From NCBI RefSeq assembly GCF_032452875.1, contig NC_083877.1, positions 51,013,724 through 51,077,723 of the forward strand: a DNA stretch of 64,000 nt. The letters run 5' to 3'. A model generated the notes under the pieces. The model had not been told where the DNA came from. It worked only from the letters and a program-made list of their open reading frames with translations, and ran no database searches. Every line of letters starts with the position of its first letter. Position 1 is the first letter of the stretch. This document shows positions 24,901-36,900 of the stretch, in pieces. The translations under genes and the position numbers were made by a program. Origin of the DNA: Bos javanicus. Its lineage: Eukaryota > Chordata > Mammalia > Artiodactyla > Bovidae.

Positions 24901-27900
24901 AGTCCATAGGGTCGCACAGAAGTTGGACACAACTGAAGCAACTTAGCACGCACGTACCTTTACAGGAAAAGTATGCAGAATACTGCTTTAGATGATTTTA
25001 ACTGCTTTTAGGTAATATTTCATCAAGGTGTTTCAGTACCACTTTGAAGGTCTGATATTTAAACTAGTAGTTTACATACACTGTGAATATTTACATTCTG
25101 AATAATTGTCAGACCAATCTGAAAGTCCCATTTACACCTAACAATGCTTTTTGAAAAAAATAAGACCTATACATTCTTTTATTCCAGACAAATCCAGTAC
25201 AGAAACAGATTCACTAGAGGGCTTCCCTGGTGGTCCAGTGGTGAAGAGTCTACCTGCCAATGCAAGGGACACGGCGGGTTCAATCCCTGGTCTGGAAAGA
25301 TCCCATATGCTGTGGAGCACACAGGCCTGTGAGCCACAACTATTGAGCCTGTGCTCCAGAGCCTGCAAGCCACAACTACTGAAGCCCACACACTCCAGAG
25401 CCTGTGCTCTGCAGTAAGAGAAGCCACCATAATGAGAAGACTGTGTACCACAACTAGAGAATGCCCCTGCAGAGCAACAAAGACCCAGAATAGCCAAAAG
25501 TAAAATAAATATATATATTTTACTAGAAAATCCCATAAACAAACAGCTTATCCTCTTTTGGTCAATGTAGTGATCTTACTATAAAATTGTCAAAATAAAA
25601 AAGCAAAGTACTAACAAGTGTATGTATTTGGGAAATACATTCTATAATCCTAGATTTCTGCAAATAGATGATTTCAGGTTTTAGTCTTGCAATTTCCAAA
25701 TAATAACAACGGCCTACCACATCTTGCTTCAAGTATTTGAAACAGGAAATGACAATCTTTATATAGATTTTAGACGTGCGACAACAAATATGTAAATATT
25801 TTAACTGACTATTCCCAGGTATACTCAGTAGTATATTCAGTTCCTGAATCTTAGCCAGCTAAAAATCCTGGATGTTCACTAAAGCTAGAGATTAAAGAGT
25901 ACAACAGTGAAGAAATACTTGCTTCCCACCAATACTTAGGAACCATCAACAGATTTTAATTTTTTTTAACCACAAAAGGATCTTCCTGCAAGCTCCTTCT
26001 CTTTTTGCTTCCCTCTACCACCATCACCACAAAAGCAAATGCCAAAGATTTTGTTAATGATCCTAAGACTTTCTTTCCATTGTCTCTTTAGAGTTTATTA
26101 AAGGAAAAAAAACACACACACAAAAACATGTTATGGGAAAGCTAGCCAAGAATACAGGGGGGGAAAAAAAATCAATGAAACTAAGAACTAGTTCTTTGAG
26201 AAGATATAACAAAACTGATAAACCTTTAGCCAGACTCATCAAGAAAAAAAGAGAGGAGGCCCAAATCAATAAAAATAAAAATGAAAAAGAAGGTACAATT
26301 ATCACCACAGAAATACAAATCATAAGAGAGTACCACCAACAATTATGCTTCTGAGGTGGCACTAGCGGTAAAGAACCTGCCTGCCCATGCAGGAGACACA
26401 AGAGACACAAGTTCAATCCCTGGGTCAGGAAGATCCCCTGGAGGAGGAAATGGCAACCCACTACAGTATTCTTGCCTGGAAAATTCCATGGACAGAGGAG
26501 ACTGGTGGGCTGTAGTCCCTAGGGTCACAAACAGTCAGCCACGACTGAAGTGACTAAGCACACACCAACAATTATACTCCAATAAAACAGACAACCTTAG
26601 AAGAAATGCACAAATTTCTGGAAATGTATAATGTCTCAAGACTGAACCAGGAAAAAAAATAAAATATGAACAGATTAATTACCTGTAATGAAACTGAATC
26701 AGTAATTTAAAAAACTCCCAACAAATAAAAGTCCAAGATCAGGCTCCCTAGTAGCTCAGTGGTCAAGAATCTGCCTGCAAATGCAGGAGACACAGGTTCT
26801 GTCCTTGATCCAGGAAGATCCCACATGTCACAGAGCAGTTATGCCCGTGTGCCTCAATTATTGAGCCTAAGCTGTAGAGCCTGGGAGCCACAACTACTGA
26901 GCCTACATGACATAACTATTGTGAGCCCAAGCGCTCACAGTTGTGAGCCTGTGCTTCACAAGAAAAGCCACTCCAATGAGAAGCCAGCACACTGCAACTA
27001 CAAAGTAGCCCTCGCTCTCCAAAACTGGAGAAAAGCCCACACAACAGCGAAGACCCAACAAAACAAAACAAAAAAAACCTATTGATTAGGTAGGACATTG
27101 GTCAACCATGCATCGGTAGCAAACAATTGTGTGTGTGTTGTCTGTTGTTTTACAGCTTTGTTTCCAAGCCTATTGATGTTTAGTACAATAATAATTATTA
27201 AAAAAATAGGATGAATTCTAACAAACATTTAGAAAAGAGTTAATACCTATTCTTTTCAAACTATTTCAAATATCGCACACAAAAAAATGCTTCTGAACTC
27301 ATTCTACGAGGCAAGTTATCACTTTGATACCAAAACCAAAGATATCACACAAAAATGAAAATTATAGGTCAATATCACTGATGAACATAGATGCAAAAAT
27401 CCTTAGCAAAATATCAGCAAACCGAATTCAACAATACATAAAAAGGATTACACACCATGATCAAGTGGAATTTATCCCAGGGATGCAAGGATGGTTCAGT
27501 TCAATATCTGCAAATCAATCAATGTGATACATCACATTAACAAACTGATGAATAAAAATTGTATGTTCATCTCAACAGATGCACAAAAAACTTTTGACAA
27601 AATTCAGTATTAATTTATGATAAAAGTTCTCAACAAATTGGGTATAGAGAAAACACACCTCAACATAATAAAGACCACTTATGACAAGTCCACAGCTAAC
27701 ATCATCTCAGTGGTGAAAAGCACTTCACCATTTCTTCTCAGATCAGGAAGAAGACAAGGATGCTCCCTCACACATTTTTTTTTGGCTGCACCATGTGGCT
27801 CTGGGACCTTAGTTTCCCAGCCAGGGATTGAACCTGTGTCCCCTACAGTGGAAGTACAAAGTTCTAACCTCTGGACCTCCAGGGAATTTCTGTCACTTTT

Positions 27901-30900
27901 ATTCAACATAGTATTGGAGGTCCTAATCATAGCAACCATGCCAGAAAAAGAAATAAAAGGAATCCAAATTGGAAAAGAGGAAGTAAAACTATCAATGTTT
28001 GCAGATGACATGCTATACACAGAAAATCCTAAAAACACCAAGAAACCACCAGAACTCATCAATGAGTTTGATAAAATTGCAGGATACAAAATTAATATAC
28101 AGACTTCCAAAAACAGTAACACTTTCAATGAGGTTTTATATAAAACATCATCTGAAATATATTTTAAATGAAGAATTGACAGAACTTTATGACCAATGAA
28201 AAGTGGAGGATAATGGGAAAAGAAAAATTAACTCTAAAGTTGACTCTAAGGTTTAGGAAACTCCAAAAATTAAGATCCCTACACCTATTGAAAACAAAAA
28301 ATTTGGTAAGTTTGTAGAAGAAATGATATCTGCTTCATAACTGTGAAATTTAGTTTGACATTCAAACAGAAAGTTGAGATGGAACTCAGGAGACAAAGAT
28401 TTTTTATTTGTCCATGAATTATTTGATTCCTATGCTGCAGTCTATTTTTCATTACTTATGGTAAAATGGATCACTAAATAATACATAAATAATACAATTT
28501 CTTGGAAATTCCCTGGTGATCAGTGGTGAGGGCGCCACACTTCCAGGACAGGGAGGCACAGGTCAGATCCCTGGTTGGGAAACTAAGATCCTACAAGCCA
28601 TGCAGCGTGGCTAAAAAAAAAAATTTTTTTTCTCAGTTCAAGTTTCACTGATTTTGAATATGCAGTAAATCATATAGTATTGATGAGTTTTTAAGTTCAA
28701 ATTGTAAAATAATTATACTGTAAGTACTGTTAACTGGAATCAAAGAGAAGAATGTAGGTTTTTTTCAAAATAAGAGCTAAAAAACTTAAGGATCCTTTCA
28801 ACATGCTTTTAATTCTGGTTCCAGCAAATAAACATGTATTACAAGCTACTGTAAATCATGTTTTACATTCTAATTTCTTATAGGTAATATTCATTTATTA
28901 TTAAAAATAATTACTGTACTTAAAAATACTAAATATTTAACTTTCTACTTGCCATCAGTATTTCAAATCAGGAACTTTTAATAAGAGACAAGCTTCAACT
29001 TCTAGCAATTTGCAACACTTTTACCACAGATGTTTATCATAACTCAAACCCCACAACATCAAGGCCTATTTAAAAATGCTTAACATCAGAAATTATAGAT
29101 GCATCCATATGTATTAGATTTTCAAGAATGTCCTATTTAATATGCAATTCAAAGGATTATAAAACAGTGAAGAATGTTGTTCCAGAGAATTTTCCCAGTA
29201 AAAGATTCATGAGTAAAAGAAGACATCTTTAGTTCAAATTTCACTGGACTTATACTTAAGCAGCTCAGCAAGCTTACCAATGCTGAAAAACCTACTAAAG
29301 AAAAAGTAACAGTGAAATTTTTATATTAATTGCTTGCAAGATAGATGAGAATAGGATAAGGTAAGAGACCAGTTAGAAGGTACAGAAGATGGAAAGTAGC
29401 TTGAATTAGGAGAGTAGCAGGACAGAGAAAACTTACTAATTTTTGAAAATATTAAAGAATACAGTCAATAAACTTTCACGGTTAAGGCAAGCTCACTCAC
29501 CACAGAACTCAAGAAAGGCTCTGAAATTGGAAGTGACAGAGAATTCACAGGACATGGGATAAAACATATGGGGCTGAAAACAGAACAAATCTGTGCAAAG
29601 AGTAGATCCCTAGGATTTGTTCTAAGGAATCATGATTCATGATGTCTGTTTCTGCTTCTCTGACTTTATCACTAGCTCTTCTTCCACCCTGGTTTGTTCC
29701 AGGCCTATTGTCCACCAGGTGTTATCTTTAACTTTCCAACCAAATATCTGAACTAAGAGCTCAGGTTCTGGAGTGGGTATCAACTTACCTTGGGTGAGTT
29801 ATTTGAACTTTATGTACCTCAATTTTCTATGTATGTAAAATAGGAACAATAACTACACAAGGATCTTATGATGTGGTTGAGAAAATTAAAACAGAAAATG
29901 CATACAATACATATAAAATACTTAGCAGAGTATCTGGACATAAAAATAATTGCGTACTTAGGGTTATTATGATACTACCTGTGTGCAAATGCTACCTGGG
30001 ACTCAACATCAACAAGGACGGAAGGAAAATGGGAAAGTTTTCCACTGAAGGACTACTCATAGCAAAGGGACAAGAAAAAATGAGGACATCACTAACAGGA
30101 CAACCACCACAGGGAGTATTCATAATATCATCTGCCCATTTCCACTTTATTTCACAAATCCAGAGATATTACACCAACCCTAATTTTTAGGACTGACTGG
30201 AAATGAAAACTTCAGAAGTGCTGCTTGCATCTTTTGTGTAAACAAACTCCACCACTGTGTGAAGTTTTTATCTTTCCTTAAAGGATCTATATTTAAGAAC
30301 AAATAGGGTGGGCAGAGGCTAAAATGCAATCTTTGGCTCACCATCTGTTTTTCCATTTTTATAAGTAATAACTTGGCCAAGAGGAGCTACCCCAAGTCCG
30401 AGGTCAGGGGCAGCAGCCAGGAGGAGCTACCCACGCCCAAGGTCAGGGGCAGCAGCCGGGAGGAGCTACCCAACATCCAAGGTAAGAGAAACCCAAGTAA
30501 GAGGCAGGCACTGAGAGAGGGCATCAGAGGGCAGACAGACTGAAACCACAATCACAGACAACTAGCCAATATGATCACATGGACCATAGCCTTGTCTAAC
30601 ACAATGAAACGAAGCCATACTGTGTGGGGCCACTCAGGACAGACGGGTCATGGTGGAGAGGTCTGACAGAATGTGGTCCACTGAAGAAGGGAATGGTAAA
30701 CCACTTCAGTATTCTTGCCTTGAGAACCCCATGAACAGTATAAAAGGCAAAAAGATAGGACACTGAAAGATGAACTCCCCAGGTTGGTAGGTGCCCAATA
30801 TGCCACTGGACATCAGTGGAGAAATAACTCCAGAAAGAAGGAAGGGATGGAGCCAAAGCAAAAACAACACCCAGCTGTGGATGGGACTGGTGATAGAAGC

Positions 30901-33900
30901 AAGGTTCAGTATTGCATAGGAACCTGGAATGTGAGGTCCATGAATCAAGGCAAATTGGAAGTGGTCAAATAGGAGATGACAAGAGTGAACATCAATATTC
31001 TAGGAATCAGCAAACTAAGATGGACTGGAATGGGTGAATTTAACTCAGATGACCATTATATTTACTACTGTGGGCAGGACGGAGAAGGCAATGGCACCCC
31101 ACTTCAGTACTCTTGCCTGGAAAATCCCATGGACGGAGGAGCCTGGTAGGCTGCAGTCCATGGGGTTGCTAAGAGTCGGACATGACTGAGCGACTTCACT
31201 TTCACTTTTCACTTTCCTGCACTGGAGAAGGAAATGGCAACCCACTCCAGTATTCTTGCCTGGAGAATCCCAGGGACAGAGGAGCCTGGTGGGCTGCCGT
31301 CTATGGGGTCGCACAGAGTTGGACACGACTGAAGTGACTTAGCAGCAGCAGCACCAGTGGGCAGGAATCCCTTAGAAGAAATGGAGTAGCCATGATAGTC
31401 AACAAGAGAGTCCGAAATGCAGTACTTGGATGCAATCTCAAAAAACGACAGAATGATCTCTGTTTGTTTTCAAGGCAAACCATTCAATATAATAGTAATC
31501 CAAGTCTATGCCCCAACCAGTAACACTGAAGAAGCTGAAGTTGAACAGTTCTATGAAGACCTACAAGACCTTTTAGAACTAACACCCAAAAAAGATGTCC
31601 TTTCATTACAGGGGACTGGAATGCAAAAGTAGGAAGTCAAGAAACACCTGGAGTAACAGGCAAATTTGGCCATGGAGTAAGAATGAAGCAGGGCAAAGGC
31701 TAATAGAGTTCTGCCAAGAGAACACACTGATCATAGCAAACACCCTCTTCCAATAACACAAGAGAAGACTCTACATATGGACACCACCAGATAGTCAACA
31801 CCAAAATCAGATTGACTATATTCTTTGCAGCCAAAGATAGAGAAGCTCTATACAGTCAGCTAAAACAAGACCAGGAGCCGACTGTGGCTCAGATCATGAA
31901 CTCCTTATTGCCAAATTCAGACTGAAATTGAAGAAAATGGAGAAAACCACTAGACCATTCAGGTATGACCTAAATCAAATCCCTTATGACTATACAGTGG
32001 AAGTGAGAAATAGATTTAAGGGACTAGATCTGATAGACAGAGTGCCTGATGAACTATGGACGGAAGTTTGTGACATTGTACAGGAGACAGGAATCAAGAC
32101 CATCCCCAAGAAAAAGAAATGCAAAAAAGCAAAATGGCTGTCTGAGGAGGCCTTTCAAATAGCTGTGAAAAGAAGGGAAGCGAAAAGCAAAGGGGAAAAG
32201 GAAAGATATACCTATTTGAATGTGGAGTTCCAAAGAATAGCAAGGAGAGACAAGAAGGCCTTCCTCAGCGATCAATGCAAAGAAATAGAGGAAAACAATA
32301 GAATGGGAAAGACTAGAGATTTCTTCAAGAAAATTAGAGATACCAAGGGAACATTTCATGCAAAGATGGCTCAATAAAGGACAGAAATAGTATGGACTTA
32401 ACAGAAGCAGAAGATATTAAGAAGAGGTGGCAAGAATACACAGAACTGTCAAAAACATCTTCACGACCCAGATAATCACGATGGTGCGATCACTCACCTA
32501 GAGCCAGACATTCTGGAATGTGAAGTCAAGTGGGCCTTAGGAAGCATGACTATGAGAAAAGCTAGTGGAGGTGATGGAATTCTAGATGAGCTATTTCAAA
32601 TCCTGAAAGATGATGTTGTGAAAGTACTGCACTCAATAAGCCAGCAAATTTGGAAAACTCAGCAGTGGCCATAGGACTGGAAAAGGTCAGTTTTCATTCC
32701 AATCCCAAAGAATCCTCAAACTACCGCACAATTGCACTCATCTCACATGCTAGTAATGCTTAAAATTCTCCAAGCCAGGCTTCAGCCATATGTGAACCAT
32801 GAACTTATAGACGTTCAAGCCAGTTTCAGAAAAGGCAGAGGAACCAGAGATCAAATTGCCAACATCCGCTGGATCATGGAAAAAGCAAGAGAGTTTCAGA
32901 AAAACATCTATTTCTGCTTTACTGACTATGCCAAAGTCTTTGACTCTGTGGATCACAATAAACTGTGGAAAATTCTGCAAGAGACTGGAATACCAGACTA
33001 CCTGACCTGCCTCCTGAGAAATCTGTATGCAGGTCAGAAAGCAAGAGTAAGTACTGGACATGGAACAACAGACTGGTTCCAAATAGGAAAAGGAGTACGT
33101 CAAGGCTGTATATTGTCACCCTACTTATTTTACTTATATGCAGAGTACATTATGAGAAACTCTGGGCTGGATGAAGCACAAGCTGGCATCAAGATTGCCA
33201 GGAGAAATATCAATAACCTCAGATATGCAGATGACACCACTCTTATGGCAGAAAGTGAAGAACTAAAGAGCCTCTTGATGAAAGTGAAAGAGGAGAGGGG
33301 AAAAGTTGGCTTAAAGCTCAACATTCAGAAAACTAAGATTATGGCATCTGGTCCCATCACTTCATGGCAAATAGATGGGGAAAGAGTGGAAACAGTGGCT
33401 GACTTCATTTTTCTGGGCTCCAAAATCACTGCAGATGGTTATTGCAGCATGAAATTAAAAGATGCTTACCCCTTGGAAGAAAAGTTATGACCAACCTAGA
33501 CAGCATATTAAAAAGCAGAGACATTACTTTGCCAACAAAGGTCCGTCTAGTCAAGGCTATGGTTTTTCTTTTTTTTTTTTTTACCAACCTAAATATAAAA
33601 ACGTGGTAATTATAACAAGAATACTTTGACAGTTTTTACTGGGAGGGTATTTATATCTTTTTTTTTTTTTTTTTTTAGGTAGTCTTTATTTTTTTTATTT
33701 TTTTTTTATTTTTTAAAGGCTATGGTTTTTCCAGTAGTCATGTATGGATGTGAGAGTTGGACTATAAAGAAAGCTAAGTCCGAAGAATTGATGCTTTTGA
33801 ACTGTGGTGTTGGAGAAGACTCTTGAGAGTCCCTTGGACTGCGAGGAACTCCAACCAGTCCTTCCTAAAGGAGATCAGTCCTGGGTGTTCATTTGAAGGA

Positions 33901-36900
33901 CTGATGTTGAAGCTGAAACTCCAATAATTTGGCCACCTGATGCAAAGAGCTGACTCATTGGAAAAGACCCTGATGTTGGGAAAGATTGACAGCATGAAGA
34001 GAAGGGGACGACAGAGGATAAGATGACTGGATGGCATCATGGACTCAATGGACATGGGTTTGGGTGGACTCCGGGAATTGGTGATGGACAGGGAGGCCTG
34101 GCGTGCTGCAGTTCATGGGGTGGCAAAGAGTTGGACACGACTGAGCGACTCAACTGAACTGAACACTTGGAAATTCTCAAAAGAGCTTTGTACCTTCTTT
34201 AGGAAAAGTGGAATATGAGAATATTTGTGTGGCTACAATATTCCTATAAGTCAGGAAGTAATAAAGAGAAAATAAAACCTAGTCAAAAGCAAGAAAAGGG
34301 TCCAAGAAAAGAAAAGTCACCAGGAGAGAAGGAGAACTAGAGCAAAAGCTTTCTGGGAAGAAGCACAGCCTCTGCAGGTGATAATGAGACAGAGGATATG
34401 TCCATTTGAACTTCACTGAATTTTCTGCCAATGGCCTTCTGCTCATTTTGCTATTGCGTTGCTCATCTTTTTCTTTCTAATTTATTTATTTTTGAATATT
34501 TATTTATTTGGCAGATTGTGGGATCTAGTTCCCTGACCAGGGATGTAACCTGTACCCACTGCATTGAAAGCATGGAGTGTTAGTTACTGGGGCACCAAGG
34601 AAGTTCCTTTTCTAATTTATGGGTTCTTTGTAAACTGAGAAATTAGCCCTTAGACACATACAGTAGTCTCGCAGATAATTCCCTCAGTTTGTAGTGTGTG
34701 TTTTGAATTAGTTCCTGGTGAAGTTTTTTGGGCGAAGGGGTATATTTTTGTCTATTTTTTAACCTTAAGCTCTTTTCTTTTTTTACTGAATCAAATATAT
34801 CAATTCTTCTTTTACAGTTTTTAGATTTAATGTCTAAACCTAGAAGCAACCCGCCTAATATAAACAAACTTAAGAATCCTGGTGTTCCTCCCTTGATGTG
34901 GAGTGGGAGATCACTTCAGCTCCTGCTAAGCAAAAAGAAAAGAATTTTCCACCCAAAAGGGCTAGGCAGGAGAGAATATGTGCACATCTTAAATACAAGA
35001 TATTGAAGCACATCTTAAATCAGAATAGTGCATTTAGTCTTCCACTAACATGTTACATACCAATTAGGTATTACAATACTATATGTCCTCTACTGCAAGT
35101 ACAGTATAAGTTACATATACATATATGTCTATATGGACTTCCCTTGTGGCTCAGCTGGTAAAGAATCCACCTGTAATGCAGGAGACCTGGGTTTGATCCC
35201 TGGGTTGGGAAGATTCTCTGGAGACGGGAAAGGCTATCCACTCCAGTATTCTGGCATGGAGAATTCCATGGACAGTATAGTCCATGGGGTCGCAAAGAGT
35301 CAGACACGACTGAGTGATTTTCACTTCACTTATGTCTATATATATATATATATATACACACACATACATATATATTTGAGTATGTGGGCCTTAAACCTAT
35401 ATTCTTTCTATAAGAAAACAAAAGTGTGACAAAGGAGGGACTCCCTCTGTTATTAAACATGTCTCATGATATAAAAATATTAATGCAGAAGCTTTTAAAA
35501 ATGTTTTATAATGCAAAAGTTAAATCATATGCAAAAGTAGAAAAAAATAACAGCATAATGACAAATACCCATCACTCAGATTCAACATTTATAGTATAGG
35601 CCAGTATCATAAGAAAGTAAATTTTACATTTCTTCTGACTTGTTGATTTTTATAAACATAACTGATTCATTGGGTCATAGTCCTCAAGTAAACCTATAAA
35701 TGGCATTGTTTTTGATAGATAAAATGAAAGACTAAAGAAAAATTATTTAAAAACAACCAAAACCAGTCTCTTTTAAAGAAGCAAATGAAAATATTTGTTC
35801 TAAGACATAAATTTGAGTCAATTTACCTGGTGTCAGTTAAGAGAATTAGAAAATTTGAGCTCAAATTAAATTAATGAACAGATTTCCTTCTTTCCTGATT
35901 TACTGGATTATCAAAGCTCAACTATTTTACAGATTATTAATGATCATCTATTTTCCATCAGTCCTAAACCAACACGTCTAATTAAAACTCCAACATTTCC
36001 AAATCAGTACTTATCATGTTTGATAATTTTACCTGTCATCTCTCACTCAGAAACATGGTACTTCCTTCCTCTGAATCACTCAAATCCTCCTAATGTATTC
36101 AGTTTATTGATTTCTTTCTTTCTTTTTTTTAAAGTTTCCCAACCAGGGACAGAACCTGTGCCCTCTGCAGTGGAAGTGAAGAGCCCTAACCACTGGACTG
36201 CTAGAGAATTCCCTAGCAGAAAAATTAAAAAATTGATTTTTCTCATTGCTTCATTCTCCCCCCAAAAAGATGATCAACTCTTTTACTTTCAACCCTTAAC
36301 TCCACTGACTCACAATGAATCAACCCTTGAAAAACCCAATACTTGATAATCCTAAACAGCCATTCTTCCCCCTCTTGTTTCCAGAGATAAGAGAACTAAT
36401 GGGGGGAGGAGCAAAACTGACATACTAGAAGTTTTCAGAGTACGCCAATTTAGCCAGGGCCACTTACAACTTTCTACTTATGCCTCAATTCCTAGGCATA
36501 ATTTCCAATGAGATGAGAACTTCTTTAAAATACAACATAATATTCTCACAAAATCACACTTTGAAGCTTTGCAACCTCTCCTCTTAATTACTGGCAAGTT
36601 CAATAGTTACTACTGATGAGATCAACTGTTACTTTGCCAAAACTGAGAATGAGGCCTCAATTTTCACTTTTCTCTCCATTTTAATTAACATAACCTTGCT
36701 TTGTATCTTCTTTCCATTACTTCAGGGCAAAAAAAAAAAAAAAAAGATTGTTGTTCTTTTCCTCTGAAGAGAATTTTACCACCTCTGAGGATTCCACAAT
36801 ATCCTAACTTTGTAATGCCCTATTCTCAAACCTGTCCTTTTTGGCAACAATCTTTCCTACTTCACCAGTTCCTTAACGCTGTTGCATTTGACAATAAGTC

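Larger units (their letters stand above)
26120..28200 (+). mobile_element. L1 ORF2 relic with nested insertions
   Basis: Pieces of L1 ORF2: the pre-RT region (ARLIKKKREEAQINKNKNEK, 26220-26300), RT fingers and palm (PKPKISHKNENYRSISLMNI; HHDQVEFIPGMQGWF, 27330-27500), then RRQGCSLT, split from its continuation by a SINE, and FADDMLYTENPKN (27990-28040). The catalytic FADD is readable but the frame is broken by stops and four insertions: Bov-tA at 26346, CHR at 26738, an unassigned piece at 27093-27208 and CHR at 27775. Confidence 0.85.
30377..34164 (+). mobile_element. Nearly full-length BovB LINE with two insertions
   Basis: It begins with three head-to-tail copies of a GC-rich unit of about 32 bases (GTCAGGGGCAGCAGCC near 30402-30460), the BovB 5' end. 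Endonuclease pieces follow, then the RT (AFRKGRGTRDQ-like at 32820; YADDT near 33226) and the 3' tail. ACTTGG at 30371-30376 and 34165-34170 may be the target duplication. A Bov-A2 at 31080-31356 and a 148-base poly-A-tailed insert at 33568-33715 interrupt it. A 252-residue RT stretch (32732-33490) is still open, but other frameshifts make the copy inactive. Confidence 0.93.

Noticed and set aside
32732..33490. 252-codon frame with YADDT
   Set aside because: It is the BovB reverse transcriptase of the element at 30377-34164.
36723..36745. Processed pseudogene from the A-tract near 36728
   Set aside because: No upstream cDNA-like sequence and no target duplication were seen.
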